A DNA stretch of 64,000 nt. Origin: Siphonodentalium dalli (lineage: Eukaryota; Mollusca; Scaphopoda; Gadilida; Siphonodentaliidae). Position 1 is the first letter of the stretch. Every line of letters starts with the position of its first letter. The stretch spans positions 98,229,319 to 98,293,318 of the forward strand of contig CP136066.1 in NCBI GenBank assembly GCA_032622095.1. The letters run 5' to 3'. The notes under the pieces were generated by a model, which was given only the letters and a program-made list of their open reading frames with translations, was not told the DNA's origin and did not search any database. This document shows positions 45,168 through 55,870 of this stretch, piece by piece. A program made the translations under genes and the position numbers.

Positions 45168-46020
45168 TTAGTTACAGTAATGTTTATTCATTTCATCAAA
45201 ACGTCTTCGACACCATCTGATGTTATGTCCAGGAATCAAACAATATCGGCATATACATTTCAAGGTGGCGCTTGTGGATTGAGTTTTGTGAATTTCGAAT
45301 TTGTTGAACATATGTGTTATCATATCTATTGTTAGTATAATGTGATCCATTTCGTGGGGGCCGATCATTAGTTGGACAAAATGAGCTAAATGAATTTCTA
45401 CCTTGTGAATATCCTTGTCACTGTCTTTCTGTTGTTGTGGGCACATTAAATCTAGCCTCAAGCTGTCACATCGAAAATGATCTTCTTCCGTACTAGAATA
45501 ATTATTATTTCGAGATGATCGATATGTGCGATTATTATTTCCATCACCATGACGAATATGATACTGTAATCGTTGTTGAATAGTATGTTCTCTTAAAGGG
45601 AGGTCAGTTGCGTCATTTAAGGTTGGTGGGTCTTCCCGCGAAAGTGTATCTCGTAATGACGTACTTGTTAATCCTGTGATGAATTGTTCTCTCATATGTG
45701 GTTCATCGCGAATATTATTTTGACCTTAAACATCGATCGCCAATGTACTTAATCTATCCAACAATGATTGTACCGATTCTTCTGGTTTTTGTTTTGATGC
45801 TTGGAAAACCATGAGCACAGACCTTTTATCTTTTACATTGCCATATCTAATTTATAATTTTTAATTCCTGCTTTACTCACGTAGAAGAGATCAAGCAAGC
45901 GAATTGTACACAAATTCGCTCTATCTCTTCGTCGATGGCAGCCTGGTGCCTAAGATCATCGATTTGCGCACTACTGTAATTAGCATCATCTGGAAGGACG
46001 GGTAGGGTGACATGTGTTAT
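45168..46020 (-). pseudogene. Ty3/gypsy remnant: gag with zinc knuckle
   Basis: The frame 45695-45168 includes FITGLTSTSLRDTL of the capsid end, an Asn/Arg-rich linker and CRYCLIPGHNIRWC, a C-x2-C-x4-H-x4-C nucleocapsid knuckle. Upstream pieces in the same or shifted frames (FQASKQKPEESVQSLLDRLS near 45730-45810, and IDDLRHQAAIDEEIERI near 45910-45960) continue the gag. A stop near 45728 and a further break interrupt it. No 5' LTR or primer site is visible to the right. Confidence 0.75.
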
Positions 46021-46689
46021 ATTCATGTATATTTACATACTAAGTGTGATTATCACTAAATCCAGCATTCCGATTGGTCGGCGCCCACGTTACTTGTTGC
46101 AGTTATTTATCGGTGAACGCGCAACAGCTCATAACTGCAACCCCATAATTACATCGATACGTCATCGATACCGGAAAGAAATACGCGTAATGTTTTGGGC
46201 GCATTTGGACTCGCACAAGATTGACTTAAATTAAATCATCAGGTTTCAATATAAAGAAATTGTTCCTGTTAACTTTTGCCAAGGGTGCTATGGGATATTT
46301 TGGGCTGGTTTTGTCACGATACACTTTTCGATTTAAATACATTTACAAAAGTGGCTTTTTCGATAAATGTATATAAATATAAGGATTAACTGTCATGTGG
46401 ACTGTTTTTAGGGCGATGTAACCGTGAGGTTAGTGGTCATAACTTGTGTAAAACCAGAAGGGTTTTACATACAAGTTATGACCACTTATTTCCAAAGAGA
46501 CTGGGAATGAAGGAAGGCAAAACAGCAGGTATATGATACATTAATAATTTGAGTTGTGTTGGCTCATTATAATGGTGACATTATATAATTGCTCTAACAT
46601 AATGCGGGTATTGTGTTTATTTAATTTAAATTATCAAATAAAAATAAAGGTACAGGCTGATAGCGTAAGTACTCACGTCATGAACGAAA
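46021..46689. other. Intronic sequence with a 55-bp hairpin
   Basis: No gene supported. A hairpin at 46432-46486 pairs agtggtcataacttgt and gtaaaacc with their inverses around agaag. Confidence 0.55.
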
Positions 46690-47027
46690 CACATGTTAAT
46701 AATAATAATAATGTGTAATAGCAATAACACCCACATGGGTAGGTTGCCCTATACAGTGTAATACATTATACTGGTTATAACAATATTATAACAATACATC
46801 AGTGAATACATGTGAAATTAAGCATGCTATCTTATAACATTTAAACATACAATCATAATAAGAAAATATATATATACGGTACTACCACGTACTACCTATA
46901 ATGGTGTATCGATGTGGGTACAAGCATACTGTCCTATAATATTCACAATACATGTAATTCCATAATCAATGTATACCTCAATAAGGTTTGTTTCTCAGAC
47001 ATATTATGCTCATTAATCTGAAATGAT

Positions 47028-48030
47028 TTAACACTGTTCTGTTCGGAGTTTGAAGAATTGTTTAACCATGTTGCAGATTTTCGCACATATGCGAGGACAT
47101 CTGTTTTCTAGAATAGTTATGAATTGATACTCTTGGTCTAATAGTTGGAAATTTATGTAATTATTTCCCATTATGGAAAATAATTCTGATCTCAGTGCCG
47201 CGTAAAGAGGACAATCCATAATGAAGTGAACTTCGTCCTCTATTTGCTTTTTTGTATTGAAACAAAAGGTACATACTCTATCTGGTAAGGGTATCGGGGG
47301 TTGGTAATGTCTACCACGCTCTATCGCTAGGGCGTGATTACTTATTCTCAATCGCGTGAATGCTATTTTATCTTCATTGTATTGGGTATTGAGCAAGTAT
47401 GGTTCCATTTGAAAAGTAGTTTTGAAAATGCGATACGTCCGTAGTTTGTTACTCCCTGTTTTAGATGCTTCATCGCTCATATTAAAAATAAAGTCGTTAT
47501 GATAGTTGGATTGTAACTGCTGTCTCAAGTTAGTAAGATTCTTGCCAACTTGTGTGCTGTCGGTGATATTTAACCCAAATGCTGCCGTCGTTTTGAATAT
47601 TGATTTCTGAACGCCGGGTGAACGTTGTTCAATCACGGCATTTCTGATCAAGTTACTGTCAACATTATTAGAAATTTTAATAGCATATGCGGCCATTCTA
47701 CAAATAGCGTCGATGTAAAGTGGATAGCTACCCAATTCCGCCCTAACTGCAGTGTTAGATGCATATTTGCCTACTCCTAATACTATTTTGCAGAATTTTA
47801 TGTGTAACTTTTCGCATTCTAGCCTATCGTAGTTCTTAGACGTTGCTTCCACTCCCCATATTTCACTTCCATATAAGACAATTGGCTTGATTAACTTCTC
47901 ATATAATTTCATAGATGTACTCACTGGTAGGGGTGCTGTGCTGTCGGATGCATTTCTGAGAGCATACATAGCTTTGCGCCCTTTGGAAGTTAGGTCCGAT
48001 ATCGCGTCTGTAAATTTCCCATGTAAACTT
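47028..48030 (-). pseudogene. LINE ORF2, C-terminal part
   Basis: The open frame from 47969 starts shortly after a 1-nt frameshift near 48030. It contains YEKLIKPIVLYGSEIW, LGVGKYASNTAVRAELGSYP, HALAIERGRHYQPP and CTFCFNTKKQIEDEVHFIMD, ending in a zinc-ligand-like block of the C-x2-C...H...C type and a basic tail. This part is intact and about 60-70% similar by eye to the copy at 28330-29441, so both are one subfamily. Confidence 0.85.
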
Positions 48031-48540
48031 TACTCCAAGGTATGTGTATTGCTTAACCGTTTCGAGGTTATTTTCTGCTACCGAAAATGTTGTTAAGTGT
48101 TTTGAAGCTCGAGATCGAAAAATCATGCATTTAGTTTTATCTTCATTAATTGTTAGTTCATTTTCCCGTGTAAAATCTTCAAGCCGTTCGAGGCATCTTT
48201 GAAGTCCTGATTGACTCTCGGACATTAAAACTAGGTCATCAGCGAATAACATGTGATTTATAGAACTATCGCCTAGATTTATTGGATCGCAGTTTGTGTC
48301 AAAAATTGTTTTTATATTATCAATATATATTTTGAATAATGTAGGTGACAATACCTATCCCTGTCATACTCCCGGCGTTGAAAGGCATGGGAGACCAATT
48401 CCTTTATTGGTTTTTGTAAGGTAATAACTTGAGCAATACATTGATTTAATTATTTGTAAAATTTGTCCTGAAATTCCAATAGATTTAATCTTATTGAAGA
48501 GCATTTGTCTGTTTATGGTATCGAACGCTTTTTAAAAGTC
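47899..48540 (-). pseudogene. LINE ORF2, reverse transcriptase palm with nonsense mutations
   Basis: From 48540 down: motif A is broken (VDF, stop, KAFD), then motif B region GV-stop-QG-stop-VLSPTLF, then an open frame from 48351 with MLFADDLVLMSES, the FADD catalytic site, and YTYLGVKF. The three stop codons are single-base changes from the expected Lys, Arg and a variable codon. After KFT a frameshift leads to the C-terminal part. Confidence 0.85.
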
Positions 48541-49944
48541 GACAAATGCGGCGTATATAGGTCTTTCTAGTGATTTGTATTTTTGTATCGCCGAATGTAG
48601 AACAAAAATACTGTCAATCGTGCCTTTTCCTTTACAAAAACCGAACTGGTTATCGCTAATAATTTTGTTTGCATTCAGATGATTAGCTATTCGGTCATTG
48701 ATTATTTTATTGAAAAGTTTCCCCACTGATGAGCTAATGGCTATAGCACGATAATTGTTCGGGTCATCAGTAGCTCCTTTTTTGTGTATCAAACTAAGTA
48801 TTAACTTTGACCAGTCGGGCGGATAAATTCCCGACATGAAAATAACATTAAACAATTTCCCAAATTCGTTGATCAGTATGGGGGCAGTTTGTTTTAGTAA
48901 GTCATTTGAGATTTGGTCAGGTCCAACAGCTTTACCCCGTTTTAGCTGTCTAACTACTTTAAGTATCTCATCTTCCGTAATAGCTTTGTCATTTATAGGA
49001 ATCATTGTGTCATTAATTTCAATATCTATATATGGCAGAGTGCGTAGTGGAATTTTTGGGCAGTACAGTTTCTTAAAGAAGTAAACCGCGTCGTTTGGTC
49101 CCTCAGAATGTCGCTCTTTCTGTCGTAACTTGGCTACTATCTTCCAATAATCTCGGGGATTTTCAGTTTTCAGTTTATCAAGAGAGTTATAACGCTCAGC
49201 GTAGAATGCTTTGCGTTTGCGTTTTAATTCCTGTTTATACTCTTTTTTAGCATTATGGTATCTGCTTCTTAATCTGTCATCATTTGGATGTTTCCGCATA
49301 TTTTTAATTGCATAATCAAGATATCGTTTTAGCTCTTTGCACCTATTATCAAACCATTTATTTCTACGCGGTGTGTATCCATGCTTAATCCTTTTAACTG
49401 AACATACATTTATATTTACTTGCGAGTTTATATTCAATAAGTCACTGGCGACTGCAATGGCGCCTTGTTTGTCACATGTGTGGTTGCTAATTCTAAAGCT
49501 ATTTATCTGTTCTTTTATGTTTGCGCATGTAATTGATTCTTGTACTTTATATGGACTATCCGATGTCCACTTAAGTTGCTTTATTTTGGTGTATTTATAT
49601 TTGGGTGTCTTGCTAACTTTACGTGTATATTGGTAGTTTAGATGGAGTGTTAATTGACAGTGGTCTGAGAATTCCGTTGGCAGCTTGACACAAAAGTAAT
49701 CTATATCTGAAAGAGATCTATCCGAGATGATAATATAATCTACAACACTTGCACCCTGGTATTGAAAACTAGTGAAGTGGCCAAGGCGGTCGCCGGGGGC
49801 TCTGCCATTTGCTATTCTCAAACCAGCACTCTGACATAAATGTAATAACTGTCTACCAAATGTGTTTACACGGGTATCCATACTTGTCCTAGTGGTATCT
49901 GAATCTGCAATATAATCGGTTGGTAGTGATAAGTGCTTATCATT
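48532..49944 (-). pseudogene. LINE ORF2, endonuclease end and reverse transcriptase start
   Basis: The frame resumes directly at the LTR-array boundary (NDKHLSLPTDYIADSDTT), passes DYIIISDRSLSDIDYF and TEFSDHCQLTLHL, whose SDH holds the catalytic His of the endonuclease, then a long Lys-rich linker, then LILSLIHKKGATDDPNNYRA and QFGFCKGKGTID of the reverse transcriptase. It ends at the nonsense codon in motif A. An internal ATG at 49881 is incidental; the reading frame continues upstream of it. Confidence 0.85.
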
Positions 49945-50501
49945 TTGATAGAGCTGATTTCGGGTTGAATCAAGATTGAGTCTTTCTGGGGAATTAGCAT
50001 TTATTTACACAATAGACTATATACGGACATTCCGGTATAGTTGGAATCCAGTTTACCAAAACAATTGGACCTCCAGTTGTAATAGGTGAAACGTGACTGA
50101 ATATTGGAATTCCAAAACATAGAGTGCCATATCACAGTATTACAAATTCTTATATACAAAGCATGAACAGGTGTGAATTAATGACGCATGATTAGATTAA
50201 CAGATTTGTATTATAAATTATCCGATCACCACAATGGCATTAACAGTTCGACAAATAAGTTATTATTAAAAGTAAAGCTAATAATGCGTGCGATGAATGG
50301 TAATTAACGAGCACATGCTTGGGCAGGAATTAACAAGTTGCATAAGAATAGCCTGCTGATTAATACAAAGAGATGTTGTAATTTCGAGAAAGCCTAATCT
50401 AACAAAGAAACGAACCTAACGCGAATACTATAGAAACGAATATCGGCAAAATCAATGTAGATAAACAAGGTAATCATTGTCCAAAAATTAGCACTCTGAC
50501 A
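49945..50501 (-). repeat. LTR 1 of the array (3' LTR)
   Basis: 557 bp. It shares with LTR 2 the variants taataatgcg and agcctgctg. It abuts the target duplication TCATT on its left. Confidence 0.9.
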
Positions 50502-50580
50502 TCACACTCTCCTCCGGGTGAAATTGGTCCCACAATTTCTCTGTTCTGCATGCAAAATGAATGAGTGTTAAAATCGCTTT

Positions 50581-50750
50581 TCAGGTTTGTCCTTTTCTGA
50601 ATGACTTGACATATTGAACTAAACGAATGTCCTCGTTGTCTTTTTCCATCCGCTTTTGAAGGCCGCGGCGCACTGACTCGAAATCAATGTGAGGACAATT
50701 CTCTAGCCTGTGTCGAACATATCGCCGTACAGATTCGAAATAATTTTTTT
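50581..50750 (-). CDS. Overlapping -1 frame C-terminal extension
   Basis: Overlapping the end of the chromodomain ORF, the -1 frame from the A-run at about 50745-50751 reads NYFESVRRYVRHRLENCPHI and continues DFESVRRGLQKRMEKDNEDI to a stop at 50581-50583. The peptide is rich in charged residues with a repeated (Y/D)FESVRR motif, unlike random frame. Copies exist at 52193-52362 and 53805-53974. The one substitution in this tail between copies (aac/aat in DNED) is synonymous. It could be reached by -1 slippage on the A-run, or could be the ancestral C-terminus before a shared frameshift. Confidence 0.4.
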
Positions 50751-51485
50751 GTTTTGAGCACTACCAATGGGTGACGGTTCTGGATGCTGATTTATGTGTA
50801 GCTGTTTTGGCACTACACTTCCAGGTATCTTAATCGCTGGGTAATCATATATGTAGCACATAGCTTCAAAGTCCAAATCATCTCTATTTACCCACGTGTT
50901 TTTAGTTGCTGGGAGTCCGCGCCATTTGATAAGGTATTGTGGTTCATCCTTGTGCAGCCGTTTTCGAACAACTTTTTCAGTCACCTTAACTGACTGGGAA
51001 TGTTGAAAAGGTTTAGTTGTCGGTGATTCATTCTTGGGAACGATGTCGATGATTTTAGAGTGGAATTGTAGTGATGCCGGAAGCTGCTCCGTTGACGAAT
51101 CGTGTTTCTGAACTACGGAGTCCGGTATCGTTTGGATAGCACTATTAACACTAGGTGTCGATGGCGAAACCGTGATACCAATATCAGTTTTTGAAATAAC
51201 TTGAGTTTGTGTACTCACAGAATCCGAAACGATAATATCTGACGGTGTCGCAGCTACACTGGTACAATTAATTGATATCTTCTCCTTCTTTTGGATGAAA
51301 TCCTCCATGCGAATTCGGTCTCTAAGTATGTTCGACGCAGACTTACATTTTCGTGTTACCTTCTTCCAGTTGAGTGACAGCGACACGTCTCCATTCTCCG
51401 TCTTCAGGCTCCAGTCGAGTCGGTGGTTCAGAAACTCGAACGTCTTCAGGATGTTAATGATGTTTTCGGGTATCGGCTGCGTCAT
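50703..51485 (-). CDS. Chromodomain protein of the LTR element, copy 1
   Basis: 260 codons. Residues 1-60 form a conserved-looking leader with LDWSLKTENGDVSLSLNWKK. About 65-160 is a Ser/Thr/Val-rich linker. About 168-217 is a chromodomain (VTEKVVRKRL, YLIKWRGLP, NTWVNRDDL) with the aromatic residues Tyr184, Trp188 and Trp198 where methyl-lysine-binding cages have theirs. In known retroelements such a domain ends the integrase of Ty3-type chromoviruses; here it stands in a stand-alone protein, which suggests targeting of chromatin or of a trans-acting integrase. The ATG lies 72 nt inside the 5' LTR end; upstream the frame is open only to a TGA. Copy 1 reads Tyr where copies 2 and 3 read Ser in CYI(Y/S)DYPA. 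A -1 frame extension follows. Confidence 0.8.
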   Translation of the reverse strand: MTQPIPENIINILKTFEFLNHRLDWSLKTENGDVSLSLNWKKVTRKCKSASNILRDRIRMEDFIQKKEKISINCTSVAATPSDIIVSDSVSTQTQVISKTDIGITVSPSTPSVNSAIQTIPDSVVQKHDSSTEQLPASLQFHSKIIDIVPKNESPTTKPFQHSQSVKVTEKVVRKRLHKDEPQYLIKWRGLPATKNTWVNRDDLDFEAMCYIYDYPAIKIPGSVVPKQLHINQHPEPSPIGSAQNKKIISNLYGDMFDTG

Positions 51486-51556
51486 TCTTCTTTTCTTGCG
51501 GGAACGTTGCGTTGCAGTTGGGGAAATAGCAACACTGCCAGGATTCTCTCACCAAT

Positions 51557-52113
51557 TTGATAGAGCTGATTTCGGGTTGAATCAAGATTGAGTCTTTCTG
51601 GGGAATTAGCATTTATTTACACAATAGACTATATACGGACATTCCGGTATAGTTGGAATCCAGTTTACCAAAACAATTGGACCTCCAGTTGTAATAGGTG
51701 AAACGTGACTGAATATTGGAATTCCAAAACATAGAGTGCCATATCACAGTATTACAAATTCTTATATACAAAGCATGAACAGGTGTGAATTAATGACGCA
51801 TGATTAGATTAACAGATTTGTATTATAAATTATCCGATCACCACAATGGCATTAACAGTTCGACAAATAAGTTATTATTAAAAGTAAAGCTAATAATGCG
51901 TGCGATGAATGGTAATTAACGAGCACATGCTTGGGCAGGAATTAACAAGTTGCATAAGAATAGCCTGCTGATTAATACAAAGAGATGTTGTAATTTCGAG
52001 AAAGCCTAATCTAACAAAGAAACGAACCTAACGCGAATACTATAGAAACGAATATCGGCAAAATCAATGTAGATAAACAAGGTAATCATTGTCCAAAAAT
52101 TAGCACTCTGACA
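51557..52113 (-). repeat. LTR 2 of the array
   Basis: 557 bp, same diagnostic variants as LTR 1. Confidence 0.9.
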
Positions 52114-52314
52114 TCACACTCTCCTCCGGGTGAAATTGGTCCCACAATTTCTCTGTTCTGCATGCAAAATGAATGAGTGTTAAAATCGCTTTTCAGGTTT
52201 GTCCTTTTCTGAATGACTTGACATATTGAACTAAACGAATGTCCTCATTGTCTTTTTCCATCCGCTTTTGAAGGCCGCGGCGCACTGACTCGAAATCAAT
52301 GTGAGGACAATTCT

Positions 52315-53097
52315 CTAGCCTGTGTCGAACATATCGCCGTACAGATTCGAAATAATGTTTTTGTTTTGAGCACTACCAATGGGTGACGGTTCTGGTTGCT
52401 GATTTATGTGTAGCTGTTTTGGCACTACACTTCCAGGTATCTTAATCGCTGGGTAATCAGATATGTAGCACATAGCTTCAAAGTCCAAATCATCTCTATT
52501 TACCCACGTGTTTTTAGTTGCTGGGAGTCCGCGCCATTTGATAAGGTATTGTGGTTCATCCTTGTGCAGCCGTTTTCGAACAACTTTTTCAGTCACCTTA
52601 ACTGACTGGGAATGTTGAAAAGGTTTAGTTGTCGGTGATTCATTCTTGGGAACGATGTCGATGATTTTAGAGTGGAATTGTAGTGATGCCGGAAGCTGCT
52701 CCGTTGACGAATCGTGTTTCTGAATTACGGAGTCCGGTATCGTTTGGATAGCACTATTAACACTAGGTGTCGATGGCGAAACCGTGATACCAATATCAGT
52801 TTTTGAAATAACTTGAGTTTGTGTACTCACAGAATCCGAAACGATAATATCTGACGGTGTCGCAGCTACACTGGTACAATTAATTGATATCTTCTCCTTC
52901 TTTTGGATGAAATCCTCCATGCGAATTCGGTCTCTAAGTATGTTCGACGCAGACTTACATTTTCGTGTTACCTTCTTCCAGTTGAGTGACAGCGACACGT
53001 CTCCATTCTCCGTCTTCAGGCTCCAGTCGAGTCGGTGGTTCAGAAACTCGAACGTCTTCAGGATGTTAATGATGTTTTCGGGTATCGGCTGCGTCAT
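52315..53097 (-). CDS. Chromodomain protein of the LTR element, copy 2
   Basis: Same 260-residue product. It is the most distinct copy: Ile instead of Val before QKHDSS, Ser in CYISDYPA, Gln in NQQPEP and Asn in QNKNII. The internal segment has the same length as the others and the same -1 frame extension, in which its A-run is interrupted (aaaaacatt). All chromodomain positions are unchanged. Confidence 0.8.
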   Translation of the reverse strand: MTQPIPENIINILKTFEFLNHRLDWSLKTENGDVSLSLNWKKVTRKCKSASNILRDRIRMEDFIQKKEKISINCTSVAATPSDIIVSDSVSTQTQVISKTDIGITVSPSTPSVNSAIQTIPDSVIQKHDSSTEQLPASLQFHSKIIDIVPKNESPTTKPFQHSQSVKVTEKVVRKRLHKDEPQYLIKWRGLPATKNTWVNRDDLDFEAMCYISDYPAIKIPGSVVPKQLHINQQPEPSPIGSAQNKNIISNLYGDMFDTG

Positions 53098-53168
53098 TCT
53101 TCTTTTCTTGCGGGAACGTTGCGTTGCAGTTGGGGAAATAGCAACACTGCCAGGATTCTCTCACCAAT

Positions 53169-53725
53169 TTGATAGAGCTGATTTCGGGTTGAATCAAGAT
53201 TGAGTCTTTCTGGGGAATTAGCATTTATTTACACAATAGACTATATACGGACATTCCGGTATAGTTGGAATCCAGTTTACCAAAACAATTGGACCTCCAG
53301 TTGTAATAGGTGAAACGTGACTGAATATTGGAATTCCAAAACATAGAGTGCCATATCACAGTATTACAAATTCTTATATACAAAGCATGAACAGGTGTGA
53401 ATTAATGACGCATGATTAGATTAACAGATTTGTATTATAAATTATCCGATCACCACAATGGCATTAACAGTTCGACAAATAAGTTATTATTAAAAGTAAA
53501 GCTAATAATACGTGCGATGAATGGTAATTAACGAGCACATGCTTGGGCAGGAATTAACAAGTTGCATAAGAATAGCCAGCTGATTAATACAAAGAGATGT
53601 TGTAATTTCGAGAAAGCCTAATCTAACAAAGAAACGAACCTAACGCGAATACTATAGAAACGAATATCGGCAAAATCAATGTAGATAAACAAGGTAATCA
53701 TTGTCCAAAAATTAGCACTCTGACA
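53169..53725 (-). repeat. LTR 3 of the array
   Basis: 557 bp, with variants taataatacg and agccagctg shared only with LTR 4. Confidence 0.9.
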
Positions 53726-53926
53726 TCACACTCTCCTCCGGGTGAAATTGGTCCCACAATTTCTCTGTTCTGCATGCAAAATGAATGAGTGTTAAAATCG
53801 CTTTTCAGGTTTGTCCTTTTCTGAATGACTTGACATATTGAACTAAACGAATGTCCTCGTTGTCTTTTTCCATCCGCTTTTGAAGGCCGCGGCGCACTGA
53901 CTCGAAATCAATGTGAGGACAATTCT

Positions 53927-54709
53927 CTAGCCTGTGTCGAACATATCGCCGTACAGATTCGAAATAATTTTTTTGTTTTGAGCACTACCAATGGGTGACG
54001 GTTCTGGATGCTGATTTATGTGTAGCTGTTTTGGCACTACACTTCCAGGTATCTTAATCGCTGGGTAATCAGATATGTAGCACATAGCTTCAAAGTCCAA
54101 ATCATCTCTATTTACCCACGTGTTTTTAGTTGCTGGGAGTCCGCGCCATTTGATAAGGTATTGTGGTTCATCCTTGTGCAGCCGTTTTCGAACAACTTTT
54201 TCAGTCACCTTAACTGACTGGGAATGTTGAAAAGGTTTAGTTGTCGGTGATTCATTCTTGGGAACGATGTCGATGATTTTAGAGTGGAATTGTAGTGATG
54301 CCGGAAGCTGCTCCGTTGACGAATCGTGTTTCTGAACTACGGAGTCCGGTATCGTTTGGATAGCACTATTAACACTAGGTGTCGATGGCGAAACCGTGAT
54401 ACCAATATCAGTTTTTGAAATAACTTGAGTTTGTGTACTCACAGAATCCGAAACGATAATATCTGACGGTGTCGCAGCTACACTGGTACAATTAATTGAT
54501 ATCTTCTCCTTCTTTTGGATGAAATCCTCCATGCGAATTCGGTCTCTAAGTATGTTCGACGCAGACTTACATTTTCGTGTTACCTTCTTCCAGTTGAGTG
54601 ACAGCGACACGTCTCCATTCTCCGTCTTCAGGCTCCAGTCGAGTCGGTGGTTCAGAAACTCGAACGTCTTCAGGATGTTAATGATGTTTTCGGGTATCGG
54701 CTGCGTCAT
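53927..54709 (-). CDS. Chromodomain protein of the LTR element, copy 3
   Basis: Same 260-residue product, closest to copy 1 and differing from it by Ser in CYISDYPA. As the unit next to the array's 5' LTR (54781-55337) it would be first to be expressed from that LTR promoter. Its leader from LTR end to ATG contains an Arg/Lys-rich coding-like stretch (SRKKRR) without an upstream ATG. Confidence 0.8.
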   Translation of the reverse strand: MTQPIPENIINILKTFEFLNHRLDWSLKTENGDVSLSLNWKKVTRKCKSASNILRDRIRMEDFIQKKEKISINCTSVAATPSDIIVSDSVSTQTQVISKTDIGITVSPSTPSVNSAIQTIPDSVVQKHDSSTEQLPASLQFHSKIIDIVPKNESPTTKPFQHSQSVKVTEKVVRKRLHKDEPQYLIKWRGLPATKNTWVNRDDLDFEAMCYISDYPAIKIPGSVVPKQLHINQHPEPSPIGSAQNKKIISNLYGDMFDTG

Positions 54710-54780
54710 TCTTCTTTTCTTGCGGGAACGTTGCGTTGCAGTTGGGGAAATAGCAACACTGCCAGGATTCTCTCACCAAT

Positions 54781-55337
54781 TTGATAGAGCTGATTTCGGG
54801 TTGAATCAAGATTGAGTCTTTCTGGGGAATTAGCATTTATTTACACAATAGACTATATACGGACATTCCGGTATAGTTGGAATCCAGTTTACCAAAACAA
54901 TTGGACCTCCAGTTGTAATAGGTGAAACGTGACTGAATATTGGAATTCCAAAACATAGAGTGCCATATCACAGTATTACAAATTCTTATATACAAAGCAT
55001 GAACAGGTGTGAATTAATGACGCATGATTAGATTAACAGATTTGTATTATAAATTATCCGATCACCACAATGGCATTAACAGTTCGACAAATAAGTTATT
55101 ATTAAAAGTAAAGCTAATAATACGTGCGATGAATGGTAATTAACGAGCACATGCTTGGGCAGGAATTAACAAGTTGCATAAGAATAGCCAGCTGATTAAT
55201 ACAAAGAGATGTTGTAATTTCGAGAAAGCCTAATCTAACAAAGAAACGAACCTAACGCGAATACTATAGAAACGAATATCGGCAAAATCAATGTAGATAA
55301 ACAAGGTAATCATTGTCCAAAAATTAGCACTCTGACA
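54781..55337 (-). repeat. LTR 4 of the array (5' LTR)
   Basis: 557 bp, same variants as LTR 3. It abuts the right target duplication TCATT (55338-55342), beyond which the LINE endonuclease resumes. Confidence 0.9.
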
Positions 55338-55342
55338 TCATT

Positions 55343-55870
55343 GTCGGCTGTAACATTGTCCAGCAATTGAGCACATCTAGCGTTTAGATCTCCCCACAAA
55401 ATAACTAATTCATTTGCTTCATACTGAGTCAGCACATTTTCGATCGACGTGAATGCATCTACGTCTTTGTGACGTGATTTCCAAAAACTGGAATTAATTG
55501 GAGGTATATATACCGATACAAAAATTATATTGGCTGATTGGTTCATCAGCGCACCTTTAAATTCCACACATATACCAAAATCACTTACTGTGAAATGTCT
55601 CTTTACATATTTTTTGAATTTTGACTGAAAGTAAAATGAAATTCCACCCTTTTTCTTTTCGGCATTTTTCCTGTGTAAATGTATACATTCATAGCCTGAA
55701 ATTTCGATGTCAGACTTTGCGCTATGCCAGGTCTCAACCAGTGTAATGAATTCATACTTCATTATCTGCATGCGAAAGAATGGATCTTGCAGCTTTCTGC
55801 ATAACCCTTGTACATTCCAAGATGTGTATCTTATTTTATCAAAGGTAGCTGATTCTGATAGTTTTGACAT
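55343..55870 (-). pseudogene. LINE ORF2, endonuclease N-terminal half
   Basis: The frame from 55870 contains RYTSWNVQGLCRKL, FITLVETWHS, GGISFYFQSKF, VYIPPINSSF and VILWGDLNARC, i.e. the Asn, Glu and Asp-x-Asn catalytic motifs of the apurinic-type endonuclease. It runs into the LTR array after TADND. The ATG at 55870 is the likely ORF2 start, 332 bp after the ORF1 stop. Confidence 0.85.

Larger units (their letters stand above)
49945..55337 (-). mobile_element. Tandem array of a chromodomain-encoding LTR element (LTR-int x3-LTR)
   Basis: Four 557-bp direct repeats (49945-50501, 51557-52113, 53169-53725, 54781-55337) alternate with three 1055-bp internal segments at an exact 1612-bp period. 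Read on the - strand each long repeat begins TGTCAGAGTGC and ends CTCTATCAA. It is followed by a candidate primer site TGGTGAGAGAATCC and preceded by a polypurine tract GGAGGAGAG. TCATT (49940-49944 and 55338-55342; AATGA on the - strand) flanks the whole array as one 5-bp target duplication. Deleting the array restores the LINE endonuclease frame (GCC GAC AAT GAT AAG). No gag, protease, polymerase or integrase is encoded. The sole gene per unit is a chromodomain protein, so the element must be mobilised in trans. Confidence 0.92.
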
